Assembly (NCBI GenBank): GCA_052148715.1
Contig: JBKQHQ010000271.1
Span: 1 to 52,671 of the forward strand
DNA length: 52,671 nucleotides
Source: JBKQHQ01 sp052148715
GTDB lineage: Bacteria; Pseudomonadota; Alphaproteobacteria; Rhizobiales; Xanthobacteraceae
Reading direction: 5' to 3'
The notes under the pieces are model-generated. The model worked only from the letters and a program-made list of their open reading frames with translations. It had not been told where the DNA came from and did not search any database. This document shows, piece after piece, positions 24,410 through 32,157 of the stretch. Within the stretch, counting starts at the first letter, position 1, and each line of letters opens with the position of its first letter. Made by a program: the position numbers and the translations under genes.

Positions 24410-25315
24410 TTACGCCTCCGATTGAACGCCAATGTCGTGTATTAGATCAACTAAGGCGCGCAGTCGCGCAGGTATATTTCGGCGCCCCGGATAATAGAGG
24501 CAAATACCAGGAAAAGGACGAGTCCAGTCCTCGAGCACACGAACTAACCTACCGTGCGCGAGATCCGCGGCGGCGATCGATTCCCGCAGATAGGCAAGTC
24601 CGACACCTGCGCGCGCTGCATCCAAGACAAATGCCGGGTCATCGAGTGTCAACGGCCCTGCCACTTCGATGTTAATAGATTTGCCGTGCCGCTCAAATTT
24701 CCAGGGGACAACCGTCCCGCTCGGCAGCCTAAGCCGAATGCATCGATGGACTAGCAGGTCCTTTGGCACCCGCGGTTTCCGTTTGTTCTCGAGATACGCA
24801 AGTGAGCCCACCACAGCCATGGGGAGCTCGTAGCTGAGTGGCACCGCGATCATTTCGTCCGGCACGTCGTCGGCCCGCTGTACGCCAGCGTCAAATCCGT
24901 CAACAACGATGTCGATCGGACGTCCACTTGTCACGACATCTATCTTCATCTCCGGATAGCGGCGAAGATATTGGAGGACGATCGGCGCTATCATCTCTCG
25001 CGCGACATCGTCGAAGGTCTTGATACGCAGCGTCCCCCCCAAACTCGTTCGGCGGCTGCTCGCGGACTCAAATGCCGCGTGGATCTCTGCAAGGGCTGAA
25101 GCGACGCTAGTAACAAATACTTCCCCCGCTTCTGTCAGAGATACGCTTCGCGTCGTACGATTGAACAGCCGGACTCGAAGCCGCTGCTCAAGGGCTGCCA
25201 CGGCATGGCTAACCGCGGAGCGCGACCGGCCAAGCTCGGCTGCCGCAAGTCGGAAGTTGCGGCAGCGTGCGACCGCCACCACCGCCTCGAGTTCCATTAG
25301 GCCAGACGCTCGCAT
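24410..25315 (-). CDS. LysR family transcriptional regulator
   Basis: This LysR-type regulator has 301 residues. The N-terminal HTH (about 8-67) includes F-R-L-A-A-A-E-L-G-R-S-R-S-A-V-S-H-A-V, and the effector domain follows from about 90. R-V-R-L-F-N-R-T-T-R-S-V is the usual wing. It is of the group that clusters with drug- or aromatic-stress regulators; its effector cannot be named. It points toward boxA, whose promoter lies just beyond its stop, and is divergent from the first ligase gene at 25497. Its codon use is less GC-rich than that of its neighbours. Confidence 0.88.
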   Translation of the reverse strand: MRASGLMELEAVVAVARCRNFRLAAAELGRSRSAVSHAVAALEQRLRVRLFNRTTRSVSLTEAGEVFVTSVASALAEIHAAFESASSRRTSLGGTLRIKTFDDVAREMIAPIVLQYLRRYPEMKIDVVTSGRPIDIVVDGFDAGVQRADDVPDEMIAVPLSYELPMAVVGSLAYLENKRKPRVPKDLLVHRCIRLRLPSGTVVPWKFERHGKSINIEVAGPLTLDDPAFVLDAARAGVGLAYLRESIAAADLAHGRLVRVLEDWTRPFPGICLYYPGRRNIPARLRALVDLIHDIGVQSEA

Positions 25316-25496
25316 TGTTCGTAAACGCTTGATTCGCCGATGATAATGCGGGTTTAGGTTAATGTGGCACGTGCCAAGGGCGAAGCAGAAGGTTCAGCTT
25401 CGGGCAATGGGGCGTCTGCGAATGCAGGGCGCACAGAAATGAGCTATATTGGCTAAAGCACCTCCGGTGGCAAGGAATAAGGGTCAGAACCAACAT

Positions 25497-27125
25497 ATGC
25501 GGGCCAATACGGTTGTCACCGACCAGACTCATCGTCCAACCGTGTTCCGATTCGCGCGCAGCTTCAACGTTGCAGTGCCGTTCATTGATCGACATGTCGA
25601 GCAGGGCCGCGGCAGCCGGATCGCAATCAGAAGCGTTGCCGAAGACGTTTCGTACGCCGCGCTTGCTGAACGCGTCGCGCGATGTGGGAATGCATTGCTC
25701 GGACTGGGAGTTTCTCCGGGAGCGCGGCTGCTGATGGTGGTCAAAGATTGTCCGGAATTTTTTTATGCCTTTTGGGGTGCCATAAAGGCTGGGATAGTGC
25801 CCGTACCTCTCAATACTCTCTTGCGCGCCGAGGAATACAAATTCTTGATTGAAGATTCGGCGTGCGCCGCGCTTGTCTATTCTTCGGAATTTGCAGGAGA
25901 GGTCGAATCCGCACTCGCACTTGCGGTACATAGACCCCGGCACGTGGTGCCGATAGAGGTTGGGGAGGGTCAGAGCATCCTGTCCATGATGGGAGAGGCA
26001 CCCGCTGCCCTGAATGCCTCGCCGGCAAGCGCTGGTGGCGAGTGTTTCTGGCTATACTCGTCGGGATCGACCGACAGGCCGAAGGGCGTTGTTCATTCGC
26101 ATCGCGATATGGTCATCACCAGTCAGCTTTACGGCGTTGACGTGCTGGGCATTCGGTCCGACGATACCTGTTTTTCTGCCGCCAAGCTCTTTTTCGCGTA
26201 CGGGCTCGGAAACGCCATGACGTTTCCTCTGTGGGTCGGCGCTACCGCGGTATTGCTGGCCGACCGGCCGACCGCGCAATCGACCTTCGCCATGATTGAA
26301 CGCTTTAGGCCCACTCTCTATTTCGGAGTGCCGACGCTATACGCCGCGCAGGTGCAGACGCTTGAGATTTCAAAGCCAAATCTGTCGTCGATCCGTCTGT
26401 GTGTGTCCGCTGGCGAAGCGCTGCCTCCCCATATCTTCCGCAGATGGCGTGACCTCACGAGCACTATAATTCTCGATGGGATCGGGTCGACCGAGGCTCT
26501 ACACATTTTCATTACCAACCGCATCGGTGACATGAAGCCCGGCACAAATGGGCGGGTCGTTCCCGGGTACGACGCAAAGATTCTGGACGAAAAGGGACGG
26601 CCGGTACGACAAGGCCAAATCGGGCAACTTTGCATCCGCGGTGGTTCAGTAGCGCAATACTATTGGAACGATCATAAGCGCAGGCGATACACGACTCCTA
26701 ACGGTTGGCTCAACACGGGCGATATCTTCGTACAGGATTCGGACGGCTATTACGTCTACTGCGGTCGCCGCGACGACATGCTCAAGGTCAACGGTACGTG
26801 GTGTTCGCCTCTTGAGATCGAGGCAACTCTGAGCCTGCATCCAGGCGTTCTTGAAGCCGCGGTGGTTGGCCGCGCGGACGCCGACGGGCTGATCAAACCA
26901 GAAGCTTGGATCGTCCTGAATGAGGAGCGTGCCGATCCCGCGAAGATCGAGCGAGAGCTAGTACAACACTGCAAAACAAAGCTCATGCAGCATCAATACC
27001 CACGTTGGTTCCACTTCGTCTCTAAGTTACCAAAGACGACAACTGGTAAAATTCTGCGGATCAAACTACGGGCGGCGGCGGACGGAGCGAGCAATCGCAG
27101 CGGAGCGAGCGCGGCCGTCGCCTGA
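25497..27125 (+). CDS. Benzoate-CoA ligase family protein, copy 1
   Basis: This is an acyl-adenylate-forming enzyme of about 542 residues, in the benzoate-CoA ligase family, that activates an aromatic acid to its CoA thioester using ATP. Motifs seen are Y-S-S-G-S-T-D-R-P-K-G-V-V-H (A3), F-F-A-Y-G-L-G-N-A-M-T-F-P, D-G-I-G-S-T-E (A5), N-T-G-D-I-F (A7), G-R-R-D-D-M-L-K-V-N-G (A8) and K-T-T-T-G-K-I-L-R (A10 Lys). The A3 loop has D-R-P-K where the copy at 28371 has G-K-P-K. ATG 25497 is preferred to a TTG 16 codons upstream; the ribosome site is weak. It shares the 25.3-25.5 kb divergent promoter with a LysR gene. Confidence 0.9.
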   Translation: MRANTVVTDQTHRPTVFRFARSFNVAVPFIDRHVEQGRGSRIAIRSVAEDVSYAALAERVARCGNALLGLGVSPGARLLMVVKDCPEFFYAFWGAIKAGIVPVPLNTLLRAEEYKFLIEDSACAALVYSSEFAGEVESALALAVHRPRHVVPIEVGEGQSILSMMGEAPAALNASPASAGGECFWLYSSGSTDRPKGVVHSHRDMVITSQLYGVDVLGIRSDDTCFSAAKLFFAYGLGNAMTFPLWVGATAVLLADRPTAQSTFAMIERFRPTLYFGVPTLYAAQVQTLEISKPNLSSIRLCVSAGEALPPHIFRRWRDLTSTIILDGIGSTEALHIFITNRIGDMKPGTNGRVVPGYDAKILDEKGRPVRQGQIGQLCIRGGSVAQYYWNDHKRRRYTTPNGWLNTGDIFVQDSDGYYVYCGRRDDMLKVNGTWCSPLEIEATLSLHPGVLEAAVVGRADADGLIKPEAWIVLNEERADPAKIERELVQHCKTKLMQHQYPRWFHFVSKLPKTTTGKILRIKLRAAADGASNRSGASAAVA

Positions 27126-27357
27126 CTTGATCGTATTTGAACGGCCAGGAGCCTCGTCTCGACCCTGCGGGCCCGGAATCCCATGGCACAACTTGTAAGG
27201 TGCGCCTGAGGTGACGATGCGTGGTCGCGCCGTCGGACGCTCCAGCGCGCATGGATTGTCCAATTCCCTGCACCACTGCATCCAGCTTAATCCGACTTAT
27301 CGTCTACGCGCACTTCCGCATACGCTTGTGCCAACCAGGGATAAGCAAAGGGCGGGA

Positions 27358-28347
27358 ATGAACATCGTGAGCCGCATCGGTCCGATCGGTACTGCACCGA
27401 TCTCGGACAAGATCGACCTAAAACGATTGAGGTACTTCATCGCGGTGGCAGAAGCGGGAAACTTCAGTCGCGCCGCGGAGAGACTGAATGTTGCGCAATC
27501 GCACCTCAGTCGTCAGATCATGCGTCTGGAGGCCACCCTTGGTCAGCGTCTGTTCGTACGTCGTGCCCGGCATGTGGAATTAACAGACGCGGGTCAAATC
27601 CTGCTACAGGAAACACACTTTATCACTTCGAGGCTTGACGGCCTTCCACAAAGAATGAACGAGGCTGCCGGCGGATCGGTTGGATATCTCTGCATCGGCT
27701 TGAGCCTCGCAGAATGTGCCAACTCGTTGACAGCAAGAGTAATCGGAACCTTAACACGCGACGAGCCACAGCTATCGCTGCGGTTTTGTGTAGAACCACG
27801 TGCACGTCTAATTGAGGCAATTGTGGATCGCCGTGTACAGGCCGGTTTCGCTCGCGCGCCAGCTATTGTTTCGCCGGAGATCCGAATCGATGAACTCGTC
27901 AGAGAGCCTATTCTACTGGCGGTCGCTCGAACCCACAGGCTTGCTAAACGTGAGCAGATCGACCTGTCGGAGGTCGCCGGCGAGCCCTTCATTCTGTGCG
28001 AACGGGGCTCTGCGCCGGAGGTCTACGATGACATAATGGGCGGCTGTCAGAACGCCGGATTTTCGCCGCGCGTGATTTTTCATGCGCCGCAGTCGACGTA
28101 TGCTTTGCTACTTGCTTCGGCTGGGATTGGCGTGACCCTGGTTCCTGCTTCCGAGTGTTCGAGCCATGCGGATAGTCTCCATTTTGCCTCCCTTGGCGAC
28201 GATATCCCGAACACGAGCTTAGTCTTGATCACTCGTACCGACGAACACATGGCGGGCGTCAAGTTGCTGCGTAAGCACGCGCTGGCAGCAGCTGCGTTAG
28301 AGAACGCGGGCCGGCATCCACTTGGCGGAAATGCCGGTCACCGATAA
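27358..28347 (+). CDS. LysR family transcriptional regulator
   Basis: This LysR-type regulator has about 329 residues when started at ATG 27358, which has AAAGGGCGGGA upstream. The frame is open further, to 27211, without a good start. The HTH is F-S-R-A-A-E-R-L-N-V-A-Q-S-H-L-S-R-Q-I (about 34-53), with the classic L-K-R-L-R-Y-F-I-A-V-A-E-A-G start. This is the CatR/BenM/CbbR-like branch seen in benzoate and catechol control. It lies between two ligase genes on the same strand and ends 23 bp before the second, so it may be cotranscribed with it. The 232-bp gap before it shows nothing I recognise. Confidence 0.88.
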   Translation: MNIVSRIGPIGTAPISDKIDLKRLRYFIAVAEAGNFSRAAERLNVAQSHLSRQIMRLEATLGQRLFVRRARHVELTDAGQILLQETHFITSRLDGLPQRMNEAAGGSVGYLCIGLSLAECANSLTARVIGTLTRDEPQLSLRFCVEPRARLIEAIVDRRVQAGFARAPAIVSPEIRIDELVREPILLAVARTHRLAKREQIDLSEVAGEPFILCERGSAPEVYDDIMGGCQNAGFSPRVIFHAPQSTYALLLASAGIGVTLVPASECSSHADSLHFASLGDDIPNTSLVLITRTDEHMAGVKLLRKHALAAAALENAGRHPLGGNAGHR

Positions 28348-28370
28348 GGCTTAACAGAAGGAACATCGCC

Positions 28371-29987
28371 ATGAATACGGTGCAGCCGAGCTTGATATCG
28401 CGCGCGCCTGGTGCTTCGGACGCAATCCCGAGCGATTACAATTTCGCGGCCGATATTTTGAAGCGTAATCTTGACGCCGGACGCAGAGGCAAGCTCGCCT
28501 ATATCGATCGTCGCCAAGGTTGGACGTATGGCGACCTCGCCGACCGCGTCGAACGCTTCGGTCACGTGCTTCGCTCGCTTGGGCTCCGCCGTGAGGAGCG
28601 TGTGCTTCTCTGCCTCCTCGATACCATCGATTGGCCGACAGCGTTTCTCGGCGCGATCAAAGCCGGCCTGGTACCGGTACCGGTCAATACCCTGCTGACC
28701 GAGGACGACTACCGCTTCATGCTCGACGACAGCCGAGCGCGGCTCTTGGTCGTTTCTGAGGAGCTCTACCCCAAATTCACCAAAGCGATCGCCGCGTCCA
28801 AGGACTTGGCGCACGTCATCGTGTCGGGAAGGGTTGCGCACGAATATCTCCACTTCGAAGCGCTGTTGGCAAGTGCTGCGGGCGATCCGGTGACGGCGCC
28901 GACCGTGTGCGATGACATGTGCTTTTGGCTTTACACGTCGGGCTCTACCGGAAAGCCCAAAGCCGCCGTCCACACCCACGCCGACTTGAAGTTGACCGAT
29001 GAACTGTACGGCAAACCCTATCTCGGTATCACCGAGAACGACGTGTGCTACTCGGTCGCGAAGCTGTTCTTCGCCTACGGGCTCGGCAATGCGCTCACTT
29101 TCCCCATGTCGGCGGGCGCGACCACGGTGCTGTTGGCGGAGCGGCCGACGCCAGAACTGGTCGCCGATGCTTTGAAGAATGTCGGTGTTACCGTGTTCTA
29201 TGGCATACCGACTTTCTACGCTTCGTATCTTGCCAGTGCGGTTGCCCCGGCGCGCGAGGAGGTCAAGCTGCGACGTTGCGTGTCGGCCGGCGAAGCGCTG
29301 CCTGCGGATGTCGGCCGGCGCTTTACCGAGCGTTATGGCGTTGACATCCTTGATGGGCTCGGCTCGACGGAAATGTTGCACATCTTCATTTCCAACCGCG
29401 CTGGTGAGGTCAAGTACGGCACGACAGGCAAACCGGTGCCCGGCTACGAGGTTCGGTTGGTCGATGACGATGGCAATGTCCTCGTGGGGCGCGGCGAAAT
29501 AGGCGAGTTGCAAGTGCGCGGCCCGACTAGCGCCGTGATGTATTGGAACAATCGCGCGCAGTCGCGCGAGACCTTTCTCGGTGAGTGGACGCGCTCCGGC
29601 GACAAATATCTCGAGGACGAGAACGGTTATTTCGTTTATTGTGGTCGCCGTGACGACATGCTGAAGGTCAGTGGGATCTATGTCTCGCCTTTGGAGGTTG
29701 AAGGCGCGCTGCAAACCCATCCAGAGGTGCTCGAAGCCGCCGTCGTCGGCTGGCCCGACGATGATAAGCTGATCAAGCCAAAAGCCTTCGTCGTGCTCAA
29801 ATCGCCGGGCAAGGCCAGCGACGCGCTCAAGCGCGCCTTGCAGGATTATTGCCGCGAAAAGCTGGCACCGTTCAAATATCCGCGCTGGCTCGAATTTCGC
29901 GGGGAACTGCCGAAAACCGCCACTGGAAAGATTCAACGATTCAAACTGCGATCGGAGGCCGATCCGCAGCTGAGCCTTGTTCAGTAA
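28371..29987 (+). CDS. Benzoate-CoA ligase family protein, copy 2
   Basis: This is a 538-residue acyl-CoA ligase of the benzoate-CoA ligase family. Motifs are Y-T-S-G-S-T-G-K-P-K-A-A-V-H (A3), F-F-A-Y-G-L-G-N-A-L-T-F-P, D-G-L-G-S-T-E (A5), G-R-R-D-D-M-L-K-V-S-G (A8) and K-T-A-T-G-K-I-Q-R (A10 Lys). AAGGA stands 8 bases before the ATG. It resembles canonical benzoate-CoA ligase more closely than copy 1 in its A3 loop. The reaction is aromatic acid + ATP + CoA to aryl-CoA, feeding BoxAB. Together with copy 1 and the remnant at 22.6 kb, the region has held three ligase genes. Confidence 0.92.
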   Translation: MNTVQPSLISRAPGASDAIPSDYNFAADILKRNLDAGRRGKLAYIDRRQGWTYGDLADRVERFGHVLRSLGLRREERVLLCLLDTIDWPTAFLGAIKAGLVPVPVNTLLTEDDYRFMLDDSRARLLVVSEELYPKFTKAIAASKDLAHVIVSGRVAHEYLHFEALLASAAGDPVTAPTVCDDMCFWLYTSGSTGKPKAAVHTHADLKLTDELYGKPYLGITENDVCYSVAKLFFAYGLGNALTFPMSAGATTVLLAERPTPELVADALKNVGVTVFYGIPTFYASYLASAVAPAREEVKLRRCVSAGEALPADVGRRFTERYGVDILDGLGSTEMLHIFISNRAGEVKYGTTGKPVPGYEVRLVDDDGNVLVGRGEIGELQVRGPTSAVMYWNNRAQSRETFLGEWTRSGDKYLEDENGYFVYCGRRDDMLKVSGIYVSPLEVEGALQTHPEVLEAAVVGWPDDDKLIKPKAFVVLKSPGKASDALKRALQDYCREKLAPFKYPRWLEFRGELPKTATGKIQRFKLRSEADPQLSLVQ

Positions 29988-30344
29988 CGTTCGGCTAAGG
30001 GCCGTAATATCGAAAGGAGGCGAATTTAGCGTGTTATCCTTTGCCTAGACCAAATAGCGAGTTCCCGAGGCTCTGCCCGAGGAAGCAACGGTTTGACATT
30101 TCCTGGGTCCACCAGCGGAACTTCGAATCGTGAGCCGGCACGCTTTTCGTCATCGTTTTCCGGAACCGCTCTCGTCGTGAGGCTGAGCCGCGCGGGAGGT
30201 GCAAACCCGAGGGACGATTGCCAGCTGGCCCGGCATGTCATGCGCGATCCCAGCTCTCGCGTTTCATGAAGGTGGTGTTTGGTGTGTTTCTCCTCCCGGC
30301 CGGCTGGGGCCGCAAGCGATCCGCGGTCCTTTCCGGCCCGACTG

Positions 30345-30375
30345 GGGCCGCAGGCGAAACCTGCGGCCCTTTTTT
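30345..30375 (+). terminator. Rho-independent terminator
   Basis: A perfect 10-bp GC stem (GGGCCGCAGG and CCTGCGGCCC, 5-base loop) is followed by six T. A weaker related copy stands just upstream at about 30305-30332 (GGGCCGC with GCGGTCC and TTT). These form tandem terminators. The 429-bp gap after the ligase stop contains them plus a purine-rich AAAGGAGG at about 30014 leading only to a very short frame. A terminator here argues that the downstream GGDEF-EAL gene starts after 30375. Confidence 0.85.
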
Positions 30376-30416
30376 GTTTCCGGTCTTGGGCCGACGCCGC
30401 TCACTTTACGACGCAA

Positions 30417-31838
30417 TTGGGGAATGGCCGCTGGATAGCGGTTCTTGTGCAGCGCCTTGCGGATGGGGGCACCCTAACGACCCACCAGGACATCACCGAT
30501 CAGCGGCGGTCGGAGGCAAAGATCGCGCACATGGCGCTGCACGATGCGCTGACCGGCTTGCCCAACCGCGTGCTGCTCAATGAAAGGCTCGAGCAGGCGG
30601 TCACGCGCACTAAGCGAGGCGATATCGTCGCTATCCATTTCCTGGATCTCGACCGATTCAAGGACGTGAACGACACGCTGGGTCATCCCATAGGCGATAG
30701 ACTCTTGAAGGCTGTCGCCGAGCGTCTCAAGGGACTCCTCAGGGAGACAGACACGATTGCCCGAATGGGAGGAGATGAGTTCGCCATTGTCCAAGTTGGG
30801 CTCGCACAGCCCTCCGATGCCACTGCCCTCGCCGAGCGCGTAATCCAGGCGATCAGTAATCAATACAACATTGACGGCCATCAGGTGCTCATCGGCACCA
30901 GCGTGGGCATTGCACTCGGGTCTACTGACGGCACCGGGCCGGAGCAACTGATGCGCAACGCCGACCTGGCACTCTATCGCGCCAAGGCCCACGGGCGCGG
31001 CACCTTCCGCTTCTTCGAGCCGGAGATGGACACGGCGATGCAAGCGCGGCGCGCTATGGAGTTCAATCTGCGCAAGGCGTTGGTCGCCGGACAGTTCGAT
31101 CTGCATTACCAGCCCATCGTCAACCTAGAAACCGAACAGATCAGTGGCTTTGAGGCGCTCATCCGCTGGCGTCATCCTGAGAAAGGCATGATCCCGCCAG
31201 CCGAGTTCATCCCGCTCGCCGAGGAAATCGGCTTCATCGTCCCGCTCGGCGAGTGGGCGCTGCGCGAGGCGTGCGCCGCAGCGAAGCGCTGGCCGGAGCC
31301 TGTGGGGGTGTCGGTCAACCTGTCTCCCGTCCAGTTCCGAAATCCCGGGTTGGTGCAGGTGGTAGTGAGCGCACTGGCGGCGGCCGGTCTCTCCCCGCAG
31401 AGGCTCGACCTCGAGATCACGGAGGCCACGCTGTTGGAGAACGATGAGGCGACGCTCGCTACCCTCTACCAGCTGAAAGAGGTCGGCGTCCGGATCTCGA
31501 TGGACGACTTCGGCACCGGCTACTCCTCTCTCAGTTATCTACAACGCTTCCCATTCGACAAGATCAAGATCGACCGCTCCTTCATCAAGGACCTCGGGGA
31601 CGGCGCGAGTGCGCTCAACATCGTGCGTGCGGTGGCGGCAATGGCCAATGGTCTTGGCATGGCCACGACAGCCGAGGGTGTCGAGACCAAAGAGCAGCTC
31701 GAGATCGTGCGCTCCGAGGGGTGCACAGAGATGCAGGGCTTCCTGTTCAGCAAGCCGCGTCCGGCACGCGAGATCGAACAAATGCTCCTGTCAATGCGAG
31801 AAAGCGGCAAAAAGCATAAGCGCGCGGGCGTAGCTTAG
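30417..31838 (+). CDS. GGDEF-EAL protein, N-terminally truncated
   Basis: This is a cyclic-di-GMP turnover protein with a GGDEF diguanylate cyclase domain and an EAL phosphodiesterase domain. Order: a short leftover of a PAS domain (L-A-D-G-G-T-L-T-T-H-Q-D-I-T-D-Q-R-R), then H-D-A-L-T-G-L-P-N-R, intact G-G-D-E-F, then E-A-L (F-E-A-L-I-R-W), D-D-F-G-T-G-Y-S-S-L and E-G-V-E-T. The sensory N-terminus seems cut off. The open frame reaches back to 30279, but that part crosses a terminator and looks unrelated. In-frame TTG 30417, GTG 30447 or the Met at M-A-L-H-D could all start it; 30417 is a compromise. It may be a decaying gene. A livK remnant follows. Confidence 0.75.
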   Translation: MGNGRWIAVLVQRLADGGTLTTHQDITDQRRSEAKIAHMALHDALTGLPNRVLLNERLEQAVTRTKRGDIVAIHFLDLDRFKDVNDTLGHPIGDRLLKAVAERLKGLLRETDTIARMGGDEFAIVQVGLAQPSDATALAERVIQAISNQYNIDGHQVLIGTSVGIALGSTDGTGPEQLMRNADLALYRAKAHGRGTFRFFEPEMDTAMQARRAMEFNLRKALVAGQFDLHYQPIVNLETEQISGFEALIRWRHPEKGMIPPAEFIPLAEEIGFIVPLGEWALREACAAAKRWPEPVGVSVNLSPVQFRNPGLVQVVVSALAAAGLSPQRLDLEITEATLLENDEATLATLYQLKEVGVRISMDDFGTGYSSLSYLQRFPFDKIKIDRSFIKDLGDGASALNIVRAVAAMANGLGMATTAEGVETKEQLEIVRSEGCTEMQGFLFSKPRPAREIEQMLLSMRESGKKHKRAGVA

Positions 31839-31865
31839 CGCTCGGCAGAGCATGAACGGCCGCCC

Positions 31866-32061
31866 GATAGATCACCTCGACAAGCATACCACCTATCTTG
31901 CATCCGAGATGGTCGAGCGCGAGCTCGAAGGCGTTGCGCGTATCGTACCGATGACGGCCGGTCCGCTGAAATCCACCGATTGGTCCGAAGCTCACACTGC
32001 TCTGTGCTGCAACCGAGCGCCAGCGCCGCGCCGACCAGGAGCATATCAATTTCCCGCGCAT
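31866..32061 (-). pseudogene. Remnant of livK, 5' fragment
   Basis: Reading minus from ATG 32061, about 65 codons resemble the start of livK at 22161, including A-A-Q-S-S-V, R-N-A-F-E-L-A-L-D-H-L-G-C-K-I-G-G and V-E-V-I-Y. The signal-peptide part matches in a different frame (L-V-G-A-A-L-A-L-G), so a frameshift is present. Resemblance ends near 31866 at the GGDEF-EAL gene. It is divergent from the intact Rieske gene. It is not functional. Confidence 0.82.
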
Positions 32062-32080
32062 GCGTGTGGCGCGTGGGCCC

Positions 32081-32133
32081 TACTCAGGCCGATAGCCATG
32101 AATTATACTGCCTCTCGGCTTCGCGTTGAGTCA
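32081..32133. repeat. 53-bp conserved element, copy 2 (Rieske promoter region)
   Basis: This is the second copy of the element at 22194-22246, 51 of 53 bases alike. It stands between the livK remnant and the intact Rieske oxygenase gene at 32158, about 25 bp upstream of its ATG. Surviving intact beside a dead livK copy suggests that it serves the Rieske gene as promoter or operator. Confidence 0.7.
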
Positions 32134-32157
32134 TCCGGCGGCAAGGGAACCAGGCGC

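Noticed and set aside
25359..25943. 194-codon minus-strand frame between LysR and ligase copy 1
   Set aside because: Mostly antisense to the ligase N-terminus; no domain or start signal.
28338..29936. 532-codon frame on the minus strand, antisense to ligase copy 2
   Set aside because: It lies fully opposite a gene with all ligase motifs; such long antisense frames arise from high-GC codon use, and it shows no family signature.
30026..30241. 71-codon minus-strand frame in the gap after ligase copy 2
   Set aside because: No family, ribosome site or conserved pattern; it might be a decayed fragment, but this cannot be supported.
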